Shown here piece after piece: positions 20,985 to 32,884 of a stretch of 64,000 nt of DNA (the first letter of the stretch is position 1; each line of letters starts with the position of its first letter). The stretch is taken from positions 570,725 to 634,724 of the forward strand of contig JAUJYN010000049.1 of the NCBI GenBank assembly GCA_030737835.1. The letters run 5' to 3'. The notes beneath the pieces are model-generated. The model ran no database searches. It worked only from the letters and a program-made list of their open reading frames with translations, and was not told where the DNA came from. Both the position numbers and the translations under genes were made by a program. The stretch comes from Acorus gramineus (lineage: Eukaryota; Streptophyta; Magnoliopsida; Acorales; Acoraceae).

Positions 20985-22581
20985 ATGAATGCAGACGAAA
21001 AAAATTGTTGGCCACAATGGAAAGCTGCTATTCAAACAGAATTGGATTCACTTGCAAAACACCAAGTATTTGGACCAGTAGTCCTAACCCCTGAAGGTGT
21101 TAAACCAGTAGGATGTAAATGGGTGTTTGCGAGAAAACGAAATGAAAGAAACGAGATTGTTAGATACAAAGCTCGTCTTGTGGCACAGGGTTTCCTGCAG
21201 AGACCTGGGATAGATTTTGAAGAGACATATTCTCCTGTGATGGACACAATCACATTTCGGTATTTAATTAGTCTTGTAGTCTCAGAAGGACTTGACATGC
21301 AGCTAATGGATGTGGTTACTGCATATTTATATGGAAAATTAGATACCGACATTTATATGAAAGTTCCTGAAGGACTAAAATTGCCTGAAGCAAAACCACG
21401 AAACATGTACTCAATCAAGCTAAGACGATCCTTGTATGGATTAAAGCAATCTGGACGAATGTGGTATAACCGTCTTAGTGAGTACTTAATAAAAGAAGGA
21501 TATGTCAATGATCCAATATGCCCTGTGTATTTATTAAGAAAACGGAACTCGGATTTACCATTATTGCAGTATATGTTGATGATATTAATCTAATTGGGAC
21601 TCCTGAAGAGCTCGAAAAGGCTTCCGAATATCTGAAAAAGGAGTTTGAAATGAAAGATCTTGGAAAAACAAGATACTGTCTCGGCTTGCAAATTGAGCAA
21701 AGTTCAAATGGGATACTTGTTCATCAAACAACATATGTTGAAAAAATCCTGAAGTGTTTTAATATGGACAAATGTCATCCATTAAGTACTCCAATGGTAG
21801 TAAGGTTACTTGACCCAAAGAAGGACCCTTTTCGTCCAAAAGAAGATACTGAAAATCTTCTTGGTCCTGAAGTACCATATCTTAGTGCAATTGGTGCCTT
21901 ATTATATTTGGCCAATGCACTAGACCTGACATTGCATTTTCAGTTAATTTATTGGCCAGATTTAGCTCTGCACCAACTCGAAGGCATTGGAATGGTGTGA
22001 AGCACATTTTTCGTTATCTTCGTGGAACGTCAGACATGGGTCTATTCTATGCAAAGGATTCCAATAATGGTGCACAACTAAAGGGTTATGCAGATTCAGG
22101 ATATCTTTCAGATCCTCACAAGGCTCGCTCACAAACAGGCTATGTATTCACTTGCGGTGGCACAGCAATCTCTTGGCGATCTACGAAACAGACTTTGGTC
22201 GCCACGTCTTCTAACCACTCTGAGATTCTTGCACTCCACGAAGCAAGCCGGGAATGCGTGTGGATAAGGTCTTTGGTTCATCATATTCGTACTGCATGCG
22301 GACTATCTCTCATTACAGATGTTCCAACAACTATATATGAAGACAATGCAGCATGCATTGCTCAAATCAAAGGGGGATATATCAAGGGTGATAGAACGAA
22401 GCATATTTCTCCAAAATTCTTTTACACTCATGAGCTCCAGCAGAGACATGAAATTGATGTTCAACAAATTCAGTCAAAGGACAATCTTGCAGATTTGTTT
22501 ACTAAAGCTTTGTCGACATCAACATTCAAGAAGCTGGTGTATGAAATCGGGATGCGACGAGTTTGCGACCAAAATTCTTGA
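20985..22581 (+). pseudogene. copia 1 reverse transcriptase and RNase H, frameshifted
   Basis: RT begins with WKAAIQTELDSLAKHQVFGP and VGCKWVFARKRNERNEIVRY and continues through YKARLVAQGF, YSPVMDTITFRYLISL and LYGLKQSGRMWYNRL. A single-base loss near 21520-21530 shifts the frame, after which the catalytic box reads IIAVYVDDINLIGT. A second single-base loss near 21925 (expected ANCTRPDIAF) shifts it again into RNase H: SAPTRRHWNGVKHIFRYLRG, YADSGYLSDPHKARSQTGY, EDNAACIAQIKGG, DRTKHISPKFFYTHEL, LADLFTKALSTSTF. The stop at 22579-22581 is close to the right polypurine tract. Family assignment is secure; activity is not possible. Confidence 0.9.
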
Positions 22582-22832
22582 AATCTTGTACTTATGAGGG
22601 GGAGTAATTTTTGATGACATTTTGCGAACTGTACTCTTTTTCCTTCGCCTAGGTTTTGTCCCATTGGGTTTTCCTGGCAAGGTTTTAATGAGGCAGTGTC
22701 AAACGCATACACTATTATACGATTAAGTTACATTGTACTCTTTTTCCTTCGCTTTGGTTTTTTCCCATTGGGTTTTCCAAGCAAGGTTTTAATGAGGCAA
22801 TTTTCTTAGCGTGGTGGTCATCCAAGGGGGAG

Positions 22833-23115
22833 TGTTGTGAATATGGTGGATAACCACCACTTCAACTCCATAACCTCCCCCACTCTTCTATTCCATAACA
22901 CTCCCATTAGTGCCCCACTATCTCCCCCTCACCTCTATAGACTTGTAACTCTCCACCTTTGGGATTCCTCTATGCACCCTATAAATAGAGGGGTTTCTCT
23001 TGTATTCCATCAACTAACAAATAGTGAATAAGAATCTCTCTCTACTTCTCTTCTATATGCTTGTGTGCTTTGTTTATATACTCTTATGTATTTATATTCT
23101 ATTTAGTTTACAACA
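22833..23115 (+). repeat. 3' LTR of copia 1
   Basis: 283 bp, two differences from the 5' LTR by eye, preceded by a purine-rich CCAAGGGGGAG tract. Confidence 0.95.
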
Positions 23116-23374
23116 CATTCGTAATTGTCAAACCGTTATTAGCAGAATGATACAACCCATACCTCTTGATAGTTGATTATTTTAAAATGCATACTAAAAG
23201 TAAGAGACTGGACTTCACTGCCCAATAATTATTTTCCATTCTATTTGAATCTTTGTGTCTCCATATTCTACATTGTAAAACAAAATTCATTGTCTAAGCA
23301 CTAGATTAACAAAGTAGGGATGTTCCTTATATGGTACCTTTTATTCATTCGATACCATATTTTACCTAGGTAGA

Positions 23375-23650
23375 GTCCTATTTTTTTTTTTGAAGAAAGG
23401 GTAGATGTTTGCTACCCGATTTCATAGCTGAACTCGAATTACAAAATATGAAATGGGGGAACAAACAAGGCACAAAAAATATGAAAGCCATTGACATAAA
23501 GGAAAACTCTATGTCTTAGGTTAGAAGAGAGCTCTAACCAGCCGTGCGATCCTCTCTCGCTCACTCATTCTGTGAGCCTCATGTATCCATCTCAGAATTG
23601 GACTCCTCCCATCCTCACTATATGGCGTCCCCAATCCTGTTTGTTATAAA
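23375..23650 (-). mobile_element. possible LINE 3' end fragment
   Basis: On the minus strand the block ends in TACCCTTTCTTC followed by an A-run, as seen at the 3' ends of many plant L1-type LINEs. Upstream I see only short degraded coding (ILRWIHEAHRMSERERIARL). No RT motif is visible, so this is tentative. Confidence 0.35.
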
Positions 23651-23727
23651 ACACTTCTCACATAATTGCTTTATCATCTAGGTAGTTATTGTATATTATT
23701 ATGTAAACACTCAGTTCATTGTGTAAT

Positions 23728-23950
23728 TAAGGGTGCGTTTGGTTGCGCGATTGCGCTGCGATTGCGATTGCAGGAAGCTGCGTTTATAATCGTGCAACCA
23801 AACAGTTTTACATAGTAGCAGCTTCCTGCACACAGATTTCAGGCAAATAGCGTCCAAAAGCTGAGAAAGTGAGCTTTCTGCAGAATCAGTTTTGCAATTG
23901 CAGATTCCTGCAGAATCAGTTTTACAATCGCGCAACCAAACGCACCCTAA
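23728..23950. mobile_element. PIF/Harbinger (Tourist-like) MITE, 217 bp
   Basis: The element 23731-23947 starts GGGTGCGTTTGGTTGCGCGA and ends with its exact reverse complement, giving a perfect 23-bp terminal inverted repeat. It is flanked by TAA on both sides (23728-23730, 23948-23950), the TWA target duplication expected of PIF/Harbinger elements. No coding capacity. Confidence 0.9.
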
Positions 23951-24675
23951 GAGAGTAAGAAATAACACAATCAGTACCCGTGTAGAATATCCACTGAACT
24001 CTTAGCCAAGAGTTAGAGGAGTTGCATCTTGAGTGTGTATTCTCCCAATCTTGATTATATCTTTAAACTCAAAAGACTGTTGATGAATATAAGATACTAC
24101 GATAACAAAATATTAAATTGATGCTCAAACACATAGTACTGATAGAATCACAAAAATACATCACACTTTAAGCTTAACCAAGTGCAAATCAAATATAGAG
24201 AATTAACTCAGTCCTAGAAGCCTAAGCATAAGTTTGGTCATTCCAAAGCCGCAAAGCATAATAATAAAAAAAAATCATTTCTTTAGCTTTGGTTAATATA
24301 CTCACGCAAACCAGAGCAACTAACTCGCTTCTCAATGTTCAACCATATGAGCATAACACTTTGACCTGGGATAGCAAAAAATTTAGGTGTTGATTATGTT
24401 ATCAGCACCAAGTCCTAATTGTTTATATCTGTATGAGATTAGAATCAAAGGAACAATAATAGAATAATGAATATCAATGTATGATTACACTAATCTCAAA
24501 TTTGAAAAACTTCCATAACCAATCAAAAATCCCTAATGCAGAACTTCCACCAGAACCAACAAATAAAAAGGGAAAGAGGAAATCAATTATAACAAAAAAA
24601 TGCTGAAAATCGATTTTACACAAATTCGCTCAACGTCAAGCCTTGCTGTTGCACAAACACCACAGATCGGAGAGA
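23951..24675. other. AT-rich intergenic stretch, no gene seen
   Basis: No supported reading frame, repeat or element end was recognised between the Tourist-like MITE and the solo LTR. Confidence 0.4.
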
Positions 24676-26184
24676 AAATCTGTTGGGTATCCCTTTGATA
24701 CCCCTTAGTGTTTCTCAAAAACATCACACTACTCTCACCACAAGACTCAAAAGAAAGAATACACAAACTTTGGAGAACTTCTCCTTTTTATTGATTTGCT
24801 TGAATTGAAAATAACACAACCCCTTTACATTCTTTTATATGGTGTTGTGAGAAAGGCAAAAAAATCTAGAAAATCTAAAAAGTCAATTCTTCTAATAAAT
24901 GCCAATAACATTTAAACATTTCTAAAAGTGGCATATATATATATTTAGGGTTAAAGACATCTAAGTCCCTACAAACATGAGAAAACCCATATAAGTCCCT
25001 ATTAAAATTGGGACAGACGTACGAGTCCCTGAAAACTCAGAAAAATCTAATTATCATCCCTGAATTAAATTTCCATCCAAACTTAACGGAATATTTCCAT
25101 AATATTCCATCACATATAATTGTGTTGACATTGAAGTCCTTATAAACAGTCATAAAGACAAATTAATCCCCGCAAAAGATAAAATTGTCCCTAAAAGACT
25201 TTTACATTAAATTGTGTACACATTGCTGTCCCTATAAATAATCATAAAGAAAATTAATCCCCGCAAAAGACAAAATTGTCCCTGAAAAACTTTTACATTT
25301 AATTGAATAGACATTACAGTATTTATAAACAATCATAAAGACAAATTGGTCCCTGTAAAAGACAAAAATACCCCTGAAGAATTTTTACATTTAATTGTGT
25401 AGACATTGCAGTCCTTATAAACAATCATAAAGACAAATAATATAATTTTTTATTTATTTTTTCATCTTCTATCCTATCAATCATACTCCACCTGAAGATC
25501 ACAATTTGGATGTAAAACCAATATTTTAACCGGTAGAATGCATTCTTCAGGGGCATTTTGGTCTTTTACAGGGATCATTTTGTCTTTACGATTATTTATA
25601 AGGACTGTAATGTTTATCCAATTAAATGTAAAAATCTTTCAGGGGCAATTTTGTCTTTTGTAGGGATTAATTTGTCTTTATGATTGTTTAGAGGGACCGC
25701 AATGTGTACACAATTTAATGTAAAAGTCTTTCAGGGTCAATTTTGTCTTTGCAGGGACTAATTTGTCTTTATGACTGTTTATAAGGACTTCAATGTCTAT
25801 ACAATTATATGTGATGGAATATTCTGAGAATATTCCGTTAAGTTTGGATGAAAATTTAACTCAGGGATGATAATTGGGTTTTTCTAAGTTTTCAGGGACT
25901 CGTACGTCTATCCCAATTTTAGTAGGGACTTATATGGGTTTTCCCATGTTTGTAGGGACTTAGATGTCTTTAACCTATATATTTATATATAATATAAATT
26001 ACTCATTAATTAATATAGAATCATTTATTTACTTCATTTATAAGGAGAAAATCAATGTGATTTATTCTCTTAATTATTCTCATGATTATTTGATATCAAA
26101 TCAAATATTTAGTCTTTATTAACTTTCTTATTTGGTGGTGATGAGATCTTTCACATTTTTTTATTTGATATTTCCAACAAAATC
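24676..26184. mobile_element. solo LTR with TSD, interrupted by a foldback element
   Basis: The LTR starts TGTTGGGTATCCC at 24681 and ends ATTTCCAACA at 26179. It is flanked by a perfect 5-bp TSD AAATC (24676-24680, 26180-26184). Removing the inserted foldback element leaves about 460 bp. No internal retrotransposon sequence remains. The superfamily is uncertain; short TGTTGG...CCAACA ends are frequent in copia elements. Confidence 0.8.
24938..25985. mobile_element. foldback (long inverted repeat) element, ~1.03 kb
   Basis: The arms 24948-~25440 and ~25545-25975 are near-complementary over more than 400 bp; both ends begin GGTTAAAGACATCTAAGTCC when read inwards. Each arm holds repeated sub-units around CAAATTAATCCC(C/T)GCAAAAGA and TTTTACATTTAATTG. 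The flanks TATATATTTA (24938-24947 and 25976-25985) could be a 10-bp TSD, though they are low-complexity. Length of TSD and arms suggest a Mutator-type foldback MITE. A transcript would form a long hairpin. Confidence 0.85.
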
Positions 26185-26582
26185 GTTGTGGGAGACACTG
26201 TATAGAATTAAAAAGAATTAGAGATAGATGAAAGAGAAATCGAATGGAAGAGACTGAGATTTGGGCAATGGAGGAGAGGGAGGAGGTGGTTGATGCCGGT
26301 GGAGGAGATGGACAGATTGCTCGCAAATGTGGCGGTTGCGCAAATGGAGGTTGGTCTCCGACGGAGGTGGTTGACGATGATGGAGGACACGCGGCTGTTG
26401 GTTGCCGATGGAGGTGGTCGACGCCAATGGAGATGGAGGTGGTCCATCACATTTTGATGGAGGAGGTTTTGATGTTTTGATGAAGAAGGTGGAGTGTTTT
26501 TTATTTTTTTGGTGAAATTCATCACCCACGATTTTTTTTATTATTCGGTGAGGGTGGTCCCGTTCTGATGTCACGGAGAGAT
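26185..26582. other. unassigned stretch with GGAGGTGG-rich tract
   Basis: Contains a purine-rich, GGTGGTTGA/GATGGAGG-rich segment (26250-26470) that opens overlapping frames on both strands. None has a recognisable domain, so I do not call a gene. Confidence 0.35.
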
Positions 26583-27267
26583 CAGATTAGGTATAATATG
26601 TATTGGACAAATTGATTGTCCAATCGTGATTGTGATATTTTGATGTTATCATTTTAAGATATAAAATTTAATTGCATCATTAAGTCTTTGTAAACATGTC
26701 TATCTAAGGATCAGTCCTTCACTTCTTTATATTTTTTTTTAAGTCCCCATATTCAACCGCATATTTGGTTTTTAGTCCCTCCGTCAAACGTCCATCCATG
26801 CACCGTTAATTTATGAAATGTGATTTTATTTTAAGTCCCTGTAAATTATGTTATTTAGTGTTAAGTCCTTCTAAACTACGTTATTTAGTGATCAGTCCCT
26901 GTAAAAGATGAAGAAGGAGGGACTAATCACTAAATAACATAGTTTACAGGTACTTAAAAATAAATTACATTTAACAAATTAACGGTATATGGACAGAAGT
27001 TTTACAGAGGGACTAAAAACCAAATAGGTGTTTGAATATGGGGACTTGAAAGGAAATATGAAGAATAGAAGGATCGATTCCTAAACAAACATGTTTATAG
27101 AGACTTAAAAATAAGAAATTCCAAAAAAAAAATGTTGGAATTTAATTAATCTTAATTTTAATTTTAAAATATGACAGAATATCTCAGTCATAATGACTCA
27201 ATAAGATCAGACAGTCACAATCGTATTAGATCATCAAATTATCCAATACGTGTTGGACCTAACCTCA
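26583..27267. mobile_element. inverted-repeat MITE, ~0.7 kb
   Basis: The left arm reads AGATTAGGTATAATATGTAT, then AGTCTTTGTAAACATGTCTA and TTTTTAGTCCCTCCGTCAAA. The right arm reads, in reverse complement, AGGTTAGGTCCAACACGTAT, TAAGTCTCTATAAACATGTT and TTTTTAGTCCCTCTGTAAAA. The centre is near 26905-26915. The TSD could not be resolved. A partial relative lies at 32885-33150. Confidence 0.65.
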
Positions 27268-27689
27268 TCCCATTATGGAGGTGGTCCAACATTTTAACAG
27301 AATGTTTTAGAATGTATTAAAAGAATATTTTGATTTAAGCTTTCAGGAACGGTTATCACAAAAAATAAATACTTTAAACTATAGCAATGTTTAATAAATT
27401 GTTATCTAAATTGCAATATATATAGTGATAGTTTATTTTAAAATTGTTATTGAAAGTATTCAATATTGTATAAAAACAAATTTGTTAAACTAAAATCAAT
27501 TGATTGTGTCTATTTAACTACGTTTTTTTATAAAACGTAGTGTGTGTGTATATATATATATAAATAAGATGATTTTATTCCACCGTTGTAAAATAAATAT
27601 CACTGTATCACTTTTTTTTTTTTTTTTTATAGTGTCAGACCGAAAATAGCCAAACATGACCCCTATGATGATATCTTTAACCGAGGTGA
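27268..27689. other. AT-rich intergenic stretch
   Basis: No gene is visible. There is a TATATATATA microsatellite near 27550 and a T-run near 27610. Confidence 0.4.
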
Positions 27690-27900
27690 ATGTGGTGTAC
27701 ATTATATGGTCGTGCTTGATGGCTAGCATGTTCTTGTACCACGACATTGGTTTTTGTTCTTTTGTTGTGGCTAAAGACAGAAAGTCAAGAGTTTCTTTGT
27801 AAGATTGGTAAAGTTTGTTAGAGGGGAGGGGGGATGTTTAAAGATTCGCACAGGAGGAAGAACATTGTATTATCAAGATTCTTTAGCAGACTCCATTTTT
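27690..27900 (+). pseudogene. ankyrin/PGG gene fragment F (end of last exon)
   Basis: The nucleotide sequence aligns with the 3' end of the intact gene's last exon (about 45960-46174). Shared words include GTTCTTGTACCAC, GGTAAAGTT(C/T)GTTAGAGGGG, CTTCGCACAGGA/ATTCGCACAGGA and a degraded ...GCAGACTCCATTT terminus. The frame is broken by indels and the stop is lost. Upstream exon sequence is not recognisable. Confidence 0.7.
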
Positions 27901-29552
27901 CGAGTTTAATGTACATGTATACACACACACATGCATGTGTATTAAATCACCCTTTTATGAAAATAAAGCGGTGCACTCACTCATTTCTGTGGATCCAATT
28001 TATATCAGTTAATTCTGACATACATATCATCATTTATTCTAACTTTCAAATAGTCATTTTGAAGTTATTCATACTTATTTCTATTTATTCCAGACATATT
28101 CTCGAACTAAACGGGGAGCTAAAGGGTTTGAAAGATACATGATCACCGGATATGAACATAGATAGTGTTTGTTCAATATCTATGATGAAACAAATCACTG
28201 TCATGTCTAAATTATTTGATATACTAATTTGTTCACAATGAAACAAAGGGTAATTTGCATAAATAACACCGTTTAAATAAATTTTTGCAAAACTACCACC
28301 TCCATGTGTATATTAGCAAAAAGTAGTCTGTCAACTTTTTTTTTTTTTTAACACTGGAGGCACCATATATATATGGCGTCTTCCTTGTTTTAATTTGTGA
28401 TCATTTTTTCTTCTTTGATTAAATATTAACGGCTGGATTTTTTTTATCAACTGTTTAATTAAATTTTAATGATTGAATTTTTTTTTTTAACATATATTCG
28501 GTTAAGAAGAGAGAAGATCACGAAAGATTTGTTTCTCTTTATCTATATCGATTAAGTTTTTTAATTAAATTTTTTAAAGGCCCCATCTTTAAAACTCTTC
28601 CATGTTTTTCTCTCTTAACCGGATATATTTTAAACAAAAAAAACTCAGTTCATGATTAAGGAGGACATTTTTCCCTTCAGTTAAACTATCAGTCTTCGGA
28701 GTTTCCCTTCACAAACTTGGATCCGATTGGGGATGGATCCTACACTCACAAAGAAATCAGGGGGACACAGGTGTGGTACCAGCCAAAGGCGCTCTGAAGA
28801 GATCTATCAATCGGAGATTCAATACAAAACACATATGACTAATAAGTTAGATAATAATGAAAATTTATCCAACTAAAAATGTCATTATAAGAAGTATTTC
28901 ACATACTCATACCACTATACCAAATGTGTCCGAAAAACATTATTTGTTGTCATTCGGTTCCCTGCAAATGTTAAATAGATGGTTTTAATTAACAAACCCC
29001 GCTTGTCTTTTAAAATAAAAATAATAAATAAAAACAAAAAAACAAGCACATCATTTTTTATTTCTTGGTTTCTCGGTGAAGAAGACGAACACAATGCGGA
29101 TGGAAAAGACGGGCAGGAACAAAAAAAATGATGACTATGGGACTCACGTAACACATTGGAATTTGGAATGGATAACCGAGTATTAAAATATTCTAGGGGA
29201 ACACTGGAATTGTTATATCTGATTATACCAGCTTAATCTGACATTGGTATACTTGTTTGTTCCTATTAAACAAACATGTTTTTTTGGGTGTCCAGCTCTA
29301 TTACAGGTTATTCTCACCTTATATCTTCATCCAAACATGGAGCGAAGTCTAATTACACAGTGATAAGGGCGCCCTCCCTATGGTCATCTTCATCCTACTT
29401 TCTCTTCCTGTTTAACTACTTCATTTAAACAAACACCTAACAACTGTTAATTTTAACCTAAAAAATTATAATTTACAGTTTATAAATTTGAACAATGTCT
29501 TTATATATTTTAAGCTAAAAAACACATAACACGTAACACGTATCATCGACAG
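27901..29552. other. AT-rich intergenic stretch between two ankyrin-gene remnants
   Basis: No gene recognised. CATATATATATGGCG and T-runs occur at 28320-28500. A short block at 28668-28690 (ACATTTTTCCCTTCAGTTAAA) resembles the outer end of the Tat LTR at 12260-12285 but is too short to call an LTR. Confidence 0.4.
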
Positions 29553-30338
29553 ATACTGAAAATTTTACTTGCGGAGGAGGAGATCCAGAAGAACGTGGAA
29601 AACGCATACGGCCTGACGCCGCTGGACATGATACAGCAGTCCCCGGCCGGACCCAACGACGCAGAGATCATCCACTCGCTCTCGCACGCGGGATGCAAAA
29701 GCGGAGGCGGGCGCACTCAAGATATGATGATCATCACAACGACGACCCCAGCAGCAGTAGTAGCTCACCAGGCACGCGCGACGCGCGGATCATGGATGAA
29801 GAAGCTGGTCCCGTGCGACTGGAACGAGTGGCTGAAGGAGGTGCAACGGGAACTGATGGTGGTGGCGACCCTTATCTCGGCCGCCGCATTCCAAGGCGGG
29901 ATCAACGTCCCATCGAACAGCCAGGACGATAACATCTTTTTGTTTCTACGGATGGACATGGTTGCATTGGCCCGGTGTCGGCATCCGTGATCGTGTTCCT
30001 GGTGAGCGGACTCCCGCTGAAACACCGGATCACTACATGGCTACTCACGGCGGCGCTGTGGCTGGCCGTGACTTTTTTGGTGTACGCGTTCGTGGTGGGG
30101 GTTGATATAAATGCGAAGTAAGATGAACAAGTTGATACGTGGGCTTACAATGCGTTCTATTCGTGGTTGGCCTTGATGGCTTGCCTGTTCTTGTTGTGGC
30201 TGCGACGGAAGGTTAAGGACGGCATGGGGCGGTTGGTGGAGGTGGTTAGAGGGGCTTGGGAATAGCTAAGGCATTGGATGGTTGGAGGAGGAGGAGTACG
30301 TGTTGGCCTCTAGAGACACCATGGCGGATTCCATTTAG
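29553..30338 (+). pseudogene. ankyrin/PGG gene fragment B (whole last exon, disrupted)
   Basis: After the acceptor ATCATCGACAG the frame reads ILKILLAEEEIQKNVENAYG, LTPLDMIQQSPAGPNDAEII, a linker, WMKKLVPCDWNEWLKEVQRE and LMVVATLISAAAFQGGIN, paralleling the last exon of the intact gene. A frameshift near 29970 precedes VSASVIVFLVSGLPLKHR and ITTWLLTAALWLAVTFLVYA. A TAA follows at about 30119, and an early TAG at 30263 precedes a still recognisable terminal ADSI-stop (30336-30338). The first exon is missing upstream. It is much more GC-rich than its surroundings. Confidence 0.85.
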
Positions 30339-31025
30339 GTGGGGATGAAGGGGTGAGGGAGTGACGTGATGTGGGGGGATGTTTGGGCATATATTGATAT
30401 GAATTTTGAAAAAGGGTTGATGTTATAGCCTAATTGAATACGTATTTATGCCCAAATAAAGAGTGATCAAGTAAATTTTATTGGGTTTTGAAAACACCTG
30501 ATTAATATAAGAATGGTGGTGTTATTTTTTGTTAGAAACTTTATAAAAGTTTTGGGTTTCTCCCATTTTGTGTTTTTCAAATGTTTCAAATGAAATTCAA
30601 AATTTTAAAATGTTTTTTGAGGGAAAATGTGTTTCCTCTGCTTTTTTCGAGCTTGGACTTGGTCTTGGATAAGAGAGATAGAGATAGAGATCCTCTCCAC
30701 GTTCGTAGTAACAGTCGTGGAGGACTGCGTAACTGTCGCGAATGGTGCTTCGTCTCCAAAACAAATTCTTTTATGAATCCTCAACGGATCTCTTCTCGAT
30801 CTTCGGCTTCTATTTAAGAAGACTGACGGATTTTAGTTGTGATACATATGTGATCACAACTGTCTCTACTCACTTTTATCTTACAGAAAAACAATTTCTT
30901 CTCAAAATTGTCTTCACTATTACTTCGGTGATTACTCAAGTCTGCGACCGGTTTGAAGATCAGTGAGGCAGGGTGGTTATATTCAGGGAATAGATCGTCG
31001 ATAACCCTGTGCGATTGAGGGGGTC
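30339..31025. other. intergenic stretch, no gene seen
   Basis: A short open frame (30581-30817) has no recognisable domain. Nothing else could be assigned. Confidence 0.4.
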
Positions 31026-31390
31026 ACAACTATAATTTTTTATATTGATCACGGTTTAAAACCGTGATTAAAGACTTTTGATCACGGTTTTGAACCATGA
31101 TTTACGAGGGTGTAATTGTTTATATCATATTTTTCATCACGGTTTGAAAGTGTGTCAAATGTAATAAATGATCACGGTTTACAAATAAACCGTGATTATT
31201 GTATAGGAATCGATTACAATTATATTATGAAACGTGATATTTGATATCCAAAAGATCACTGTTTTGATAAGAACCGTGATCTTTATATTATGTAAGATCA
31301 CATTTTATAAAATATCCGTGATCCTTACATTATTTAAGATCACGTTTTATAAACAATCTGTAATATTTAAATTATTAAAAAATTACAATT
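31026..31390. repeat. palindromic subterminal-repeat array, CACTA-like
   Basis: Starts CACAACTATAATTTTTTATA and then repeats GATCACGGTTTAAAACCGTG-type palindromes (31050, 31080, 31170, 31255, 31330). Arrays of ATCACGGTTT/AAACCGTGAT are typical of the ends of plant CACTA elements. A CACTACAACAAAAAG at about 32730 has the canonical CACTA terminus but the wrong orientation to be this element's other end. Confidence 0.45.
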
Positions 31391-32884
31391 CACTTAATCA
31401 TTATACAATTATAGATATTGATTGTACGTGCTCTTATAATTCAATTCACACAACAAAAGAGAGATGCTCATTAAAATAACTTTCATTCCTCTAATATGGA
31501 TCAGACTTCATACAACTGTTTCACACATACAATTGTTTTATATATAAGTCAAATAAAACTAACTCAATTTATAAGTGAAACTTGTTCTTCACCTAAAAAA
31601 AGAACTTCGATGAATGTCCTTCACCTCACAATGTTGTACATACGTAAAATGAGATTAACCTTGAAACAACGGCAAAGAAGACAAATTTTAGAGTCAAACA
31701 AACATAATTATTGAAATCAAATGAATTCTCACAACGTAACGTAAAAAGCATATGAATCTAATCAATAAAATTGACAATCACCTATAGAATACTTGTCAGC
31801 ATTTGGAATCACCACTAACATTTATATCTAAAGCACATCAAAGTAAATATCACAACATTCATAAAAAGGATATTTTAGTATATTTCCATAATGACATTAC
31901 AGACTACCCAACAAAATTTATCTCTACCAGTAGTTAATTGAGAAGAATAAATCAAAGATACAAGAAGACATAAGAAACAGGGGTATCTAATTTCTTTTTC
32001 TTACTTTCCATCTTCAATGGAATACTAATAATTTTGAAGAATAAAATGCGCACCTTGCAGCGGTACCAGGGGAACTTGTCCTGACGACCACGGTGATGCA
32101 ATATGTGACACAATCCAGCCACATCACAAATATATGGTGTTTAATTCAAAACATGGTAAAATTAGCAAAAAACGGTTGGTGAAGATGAAGAACATGAATA
32201 AAGAAGGCGAGGCTAAAGAACCTACCAAGTGAGGAATGAAATATAGTTTAAGCATATGAAGAGGACCCATCACACAAACCAGTCCAGCAAGCAAGGCTAC
32301 TCCAATTTACATGCAATTAGTTTAATATGAATTTACCAAGAAAATTACTCCATTATAAAACCAAGGCATGGAAAAGGAAGCCTTACCCAACACTTGCTAA
32401 TGAAATCTATTGTAAAATTGACCTGGAATGATCTACTTTGAACCCCTCCTCAAGCATCTTTAACTGAAAATAATGGAAATGTTAGCACTATTATATAATA
32501 GTTTTTCATAAACCCGTATAGCAGTCCCTAATCTTACTTGTTCTATAAACCCGTCATTCGAAAAAAAATTCACAGCTTTCTTGTAATGATTCAAGCGCGT
32601 ATGCAAGATATGTCAAGTCAAAAGGGAATAAAGAAGAATGAAATAAATTTCCAGCTCAATTTTTCTCACACATAACAACCTTCTTGAGATCTCCGTTCTG
32701 TTTTCATTAAATATGCCATAACGATGGCTACACTACAACAAAAAGCACTCAAAAATATTAGAAACCAAAGTATTGGCATTCATAAAGCCAAAAGTTGTAA
32801 CTATAAATATTTCATACAGAGACTGCTTGTTAATATAGATATGCAACCAGGCATGCAGTGTTTTTAAATCCCAAAAATTTAAGC
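31391..32884. other. AT-rich stretch, possibly CACTA interior
   Basis: No transposase motif or other coding region is visible. The CACTA-like terminus CACTACAACAAAAAG lies at about 32730. The stretch may belong to a non-autonomous CACTA element, but the boundaries are not defined. Confidence 0.3.

Larger units (their letters stand above)
17767..23120 (+). mobile_element. Ty1-copia retrotransposon 1 with TSD, internally defective
   Basis: LTRs at 17772-18054 and 22833-23115 are both 283 bp, start TGTTGTGAATATGG and end TTTACAACA. By eye they differ at two positions (ATTATTG/ATTAGTG and CAACCAAC/CAACTAAC). The element is flanked by a perfect 5-bp TSD CATTC (17767-17771 and 23116-23120). A primer-site-like CGTTATCAGCACGAG follows the left LTR and a CCAAGGGGGAG polypurine tract precedes the right one. 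The internal region (4.8 kb) lacks recognisable gag and most of integrase and is frameshifted in RT, so it must have moved with help from another element or decayed fast after insertion. Confidence 0.95.

Noticed and set aside
26218-26574. Overlapping frames on both strands in a GGAGGTGG-rich tract
   Set aside because: Low-complexity composition; no domain, no splice or start context.
29595-29990. 131-codon frame as a stand-alone gene
   Set aside because: It is part of a last exon of the ankyrin family broken by a frameshift and stops, with no first exon upstream.
31040-31390. Palindromic repeats as a CRISPR array
   Set aside because: Spacing and sequence are irregular and the genome is a plant; the pattern fits transposon subterminal repeats.
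32725-32745. CACTACAACAAAAAG as the end of a CACTA element spanning 31026-32740
   Set aside because: Its orientation is that of a left end, not the right end needed for such an element.
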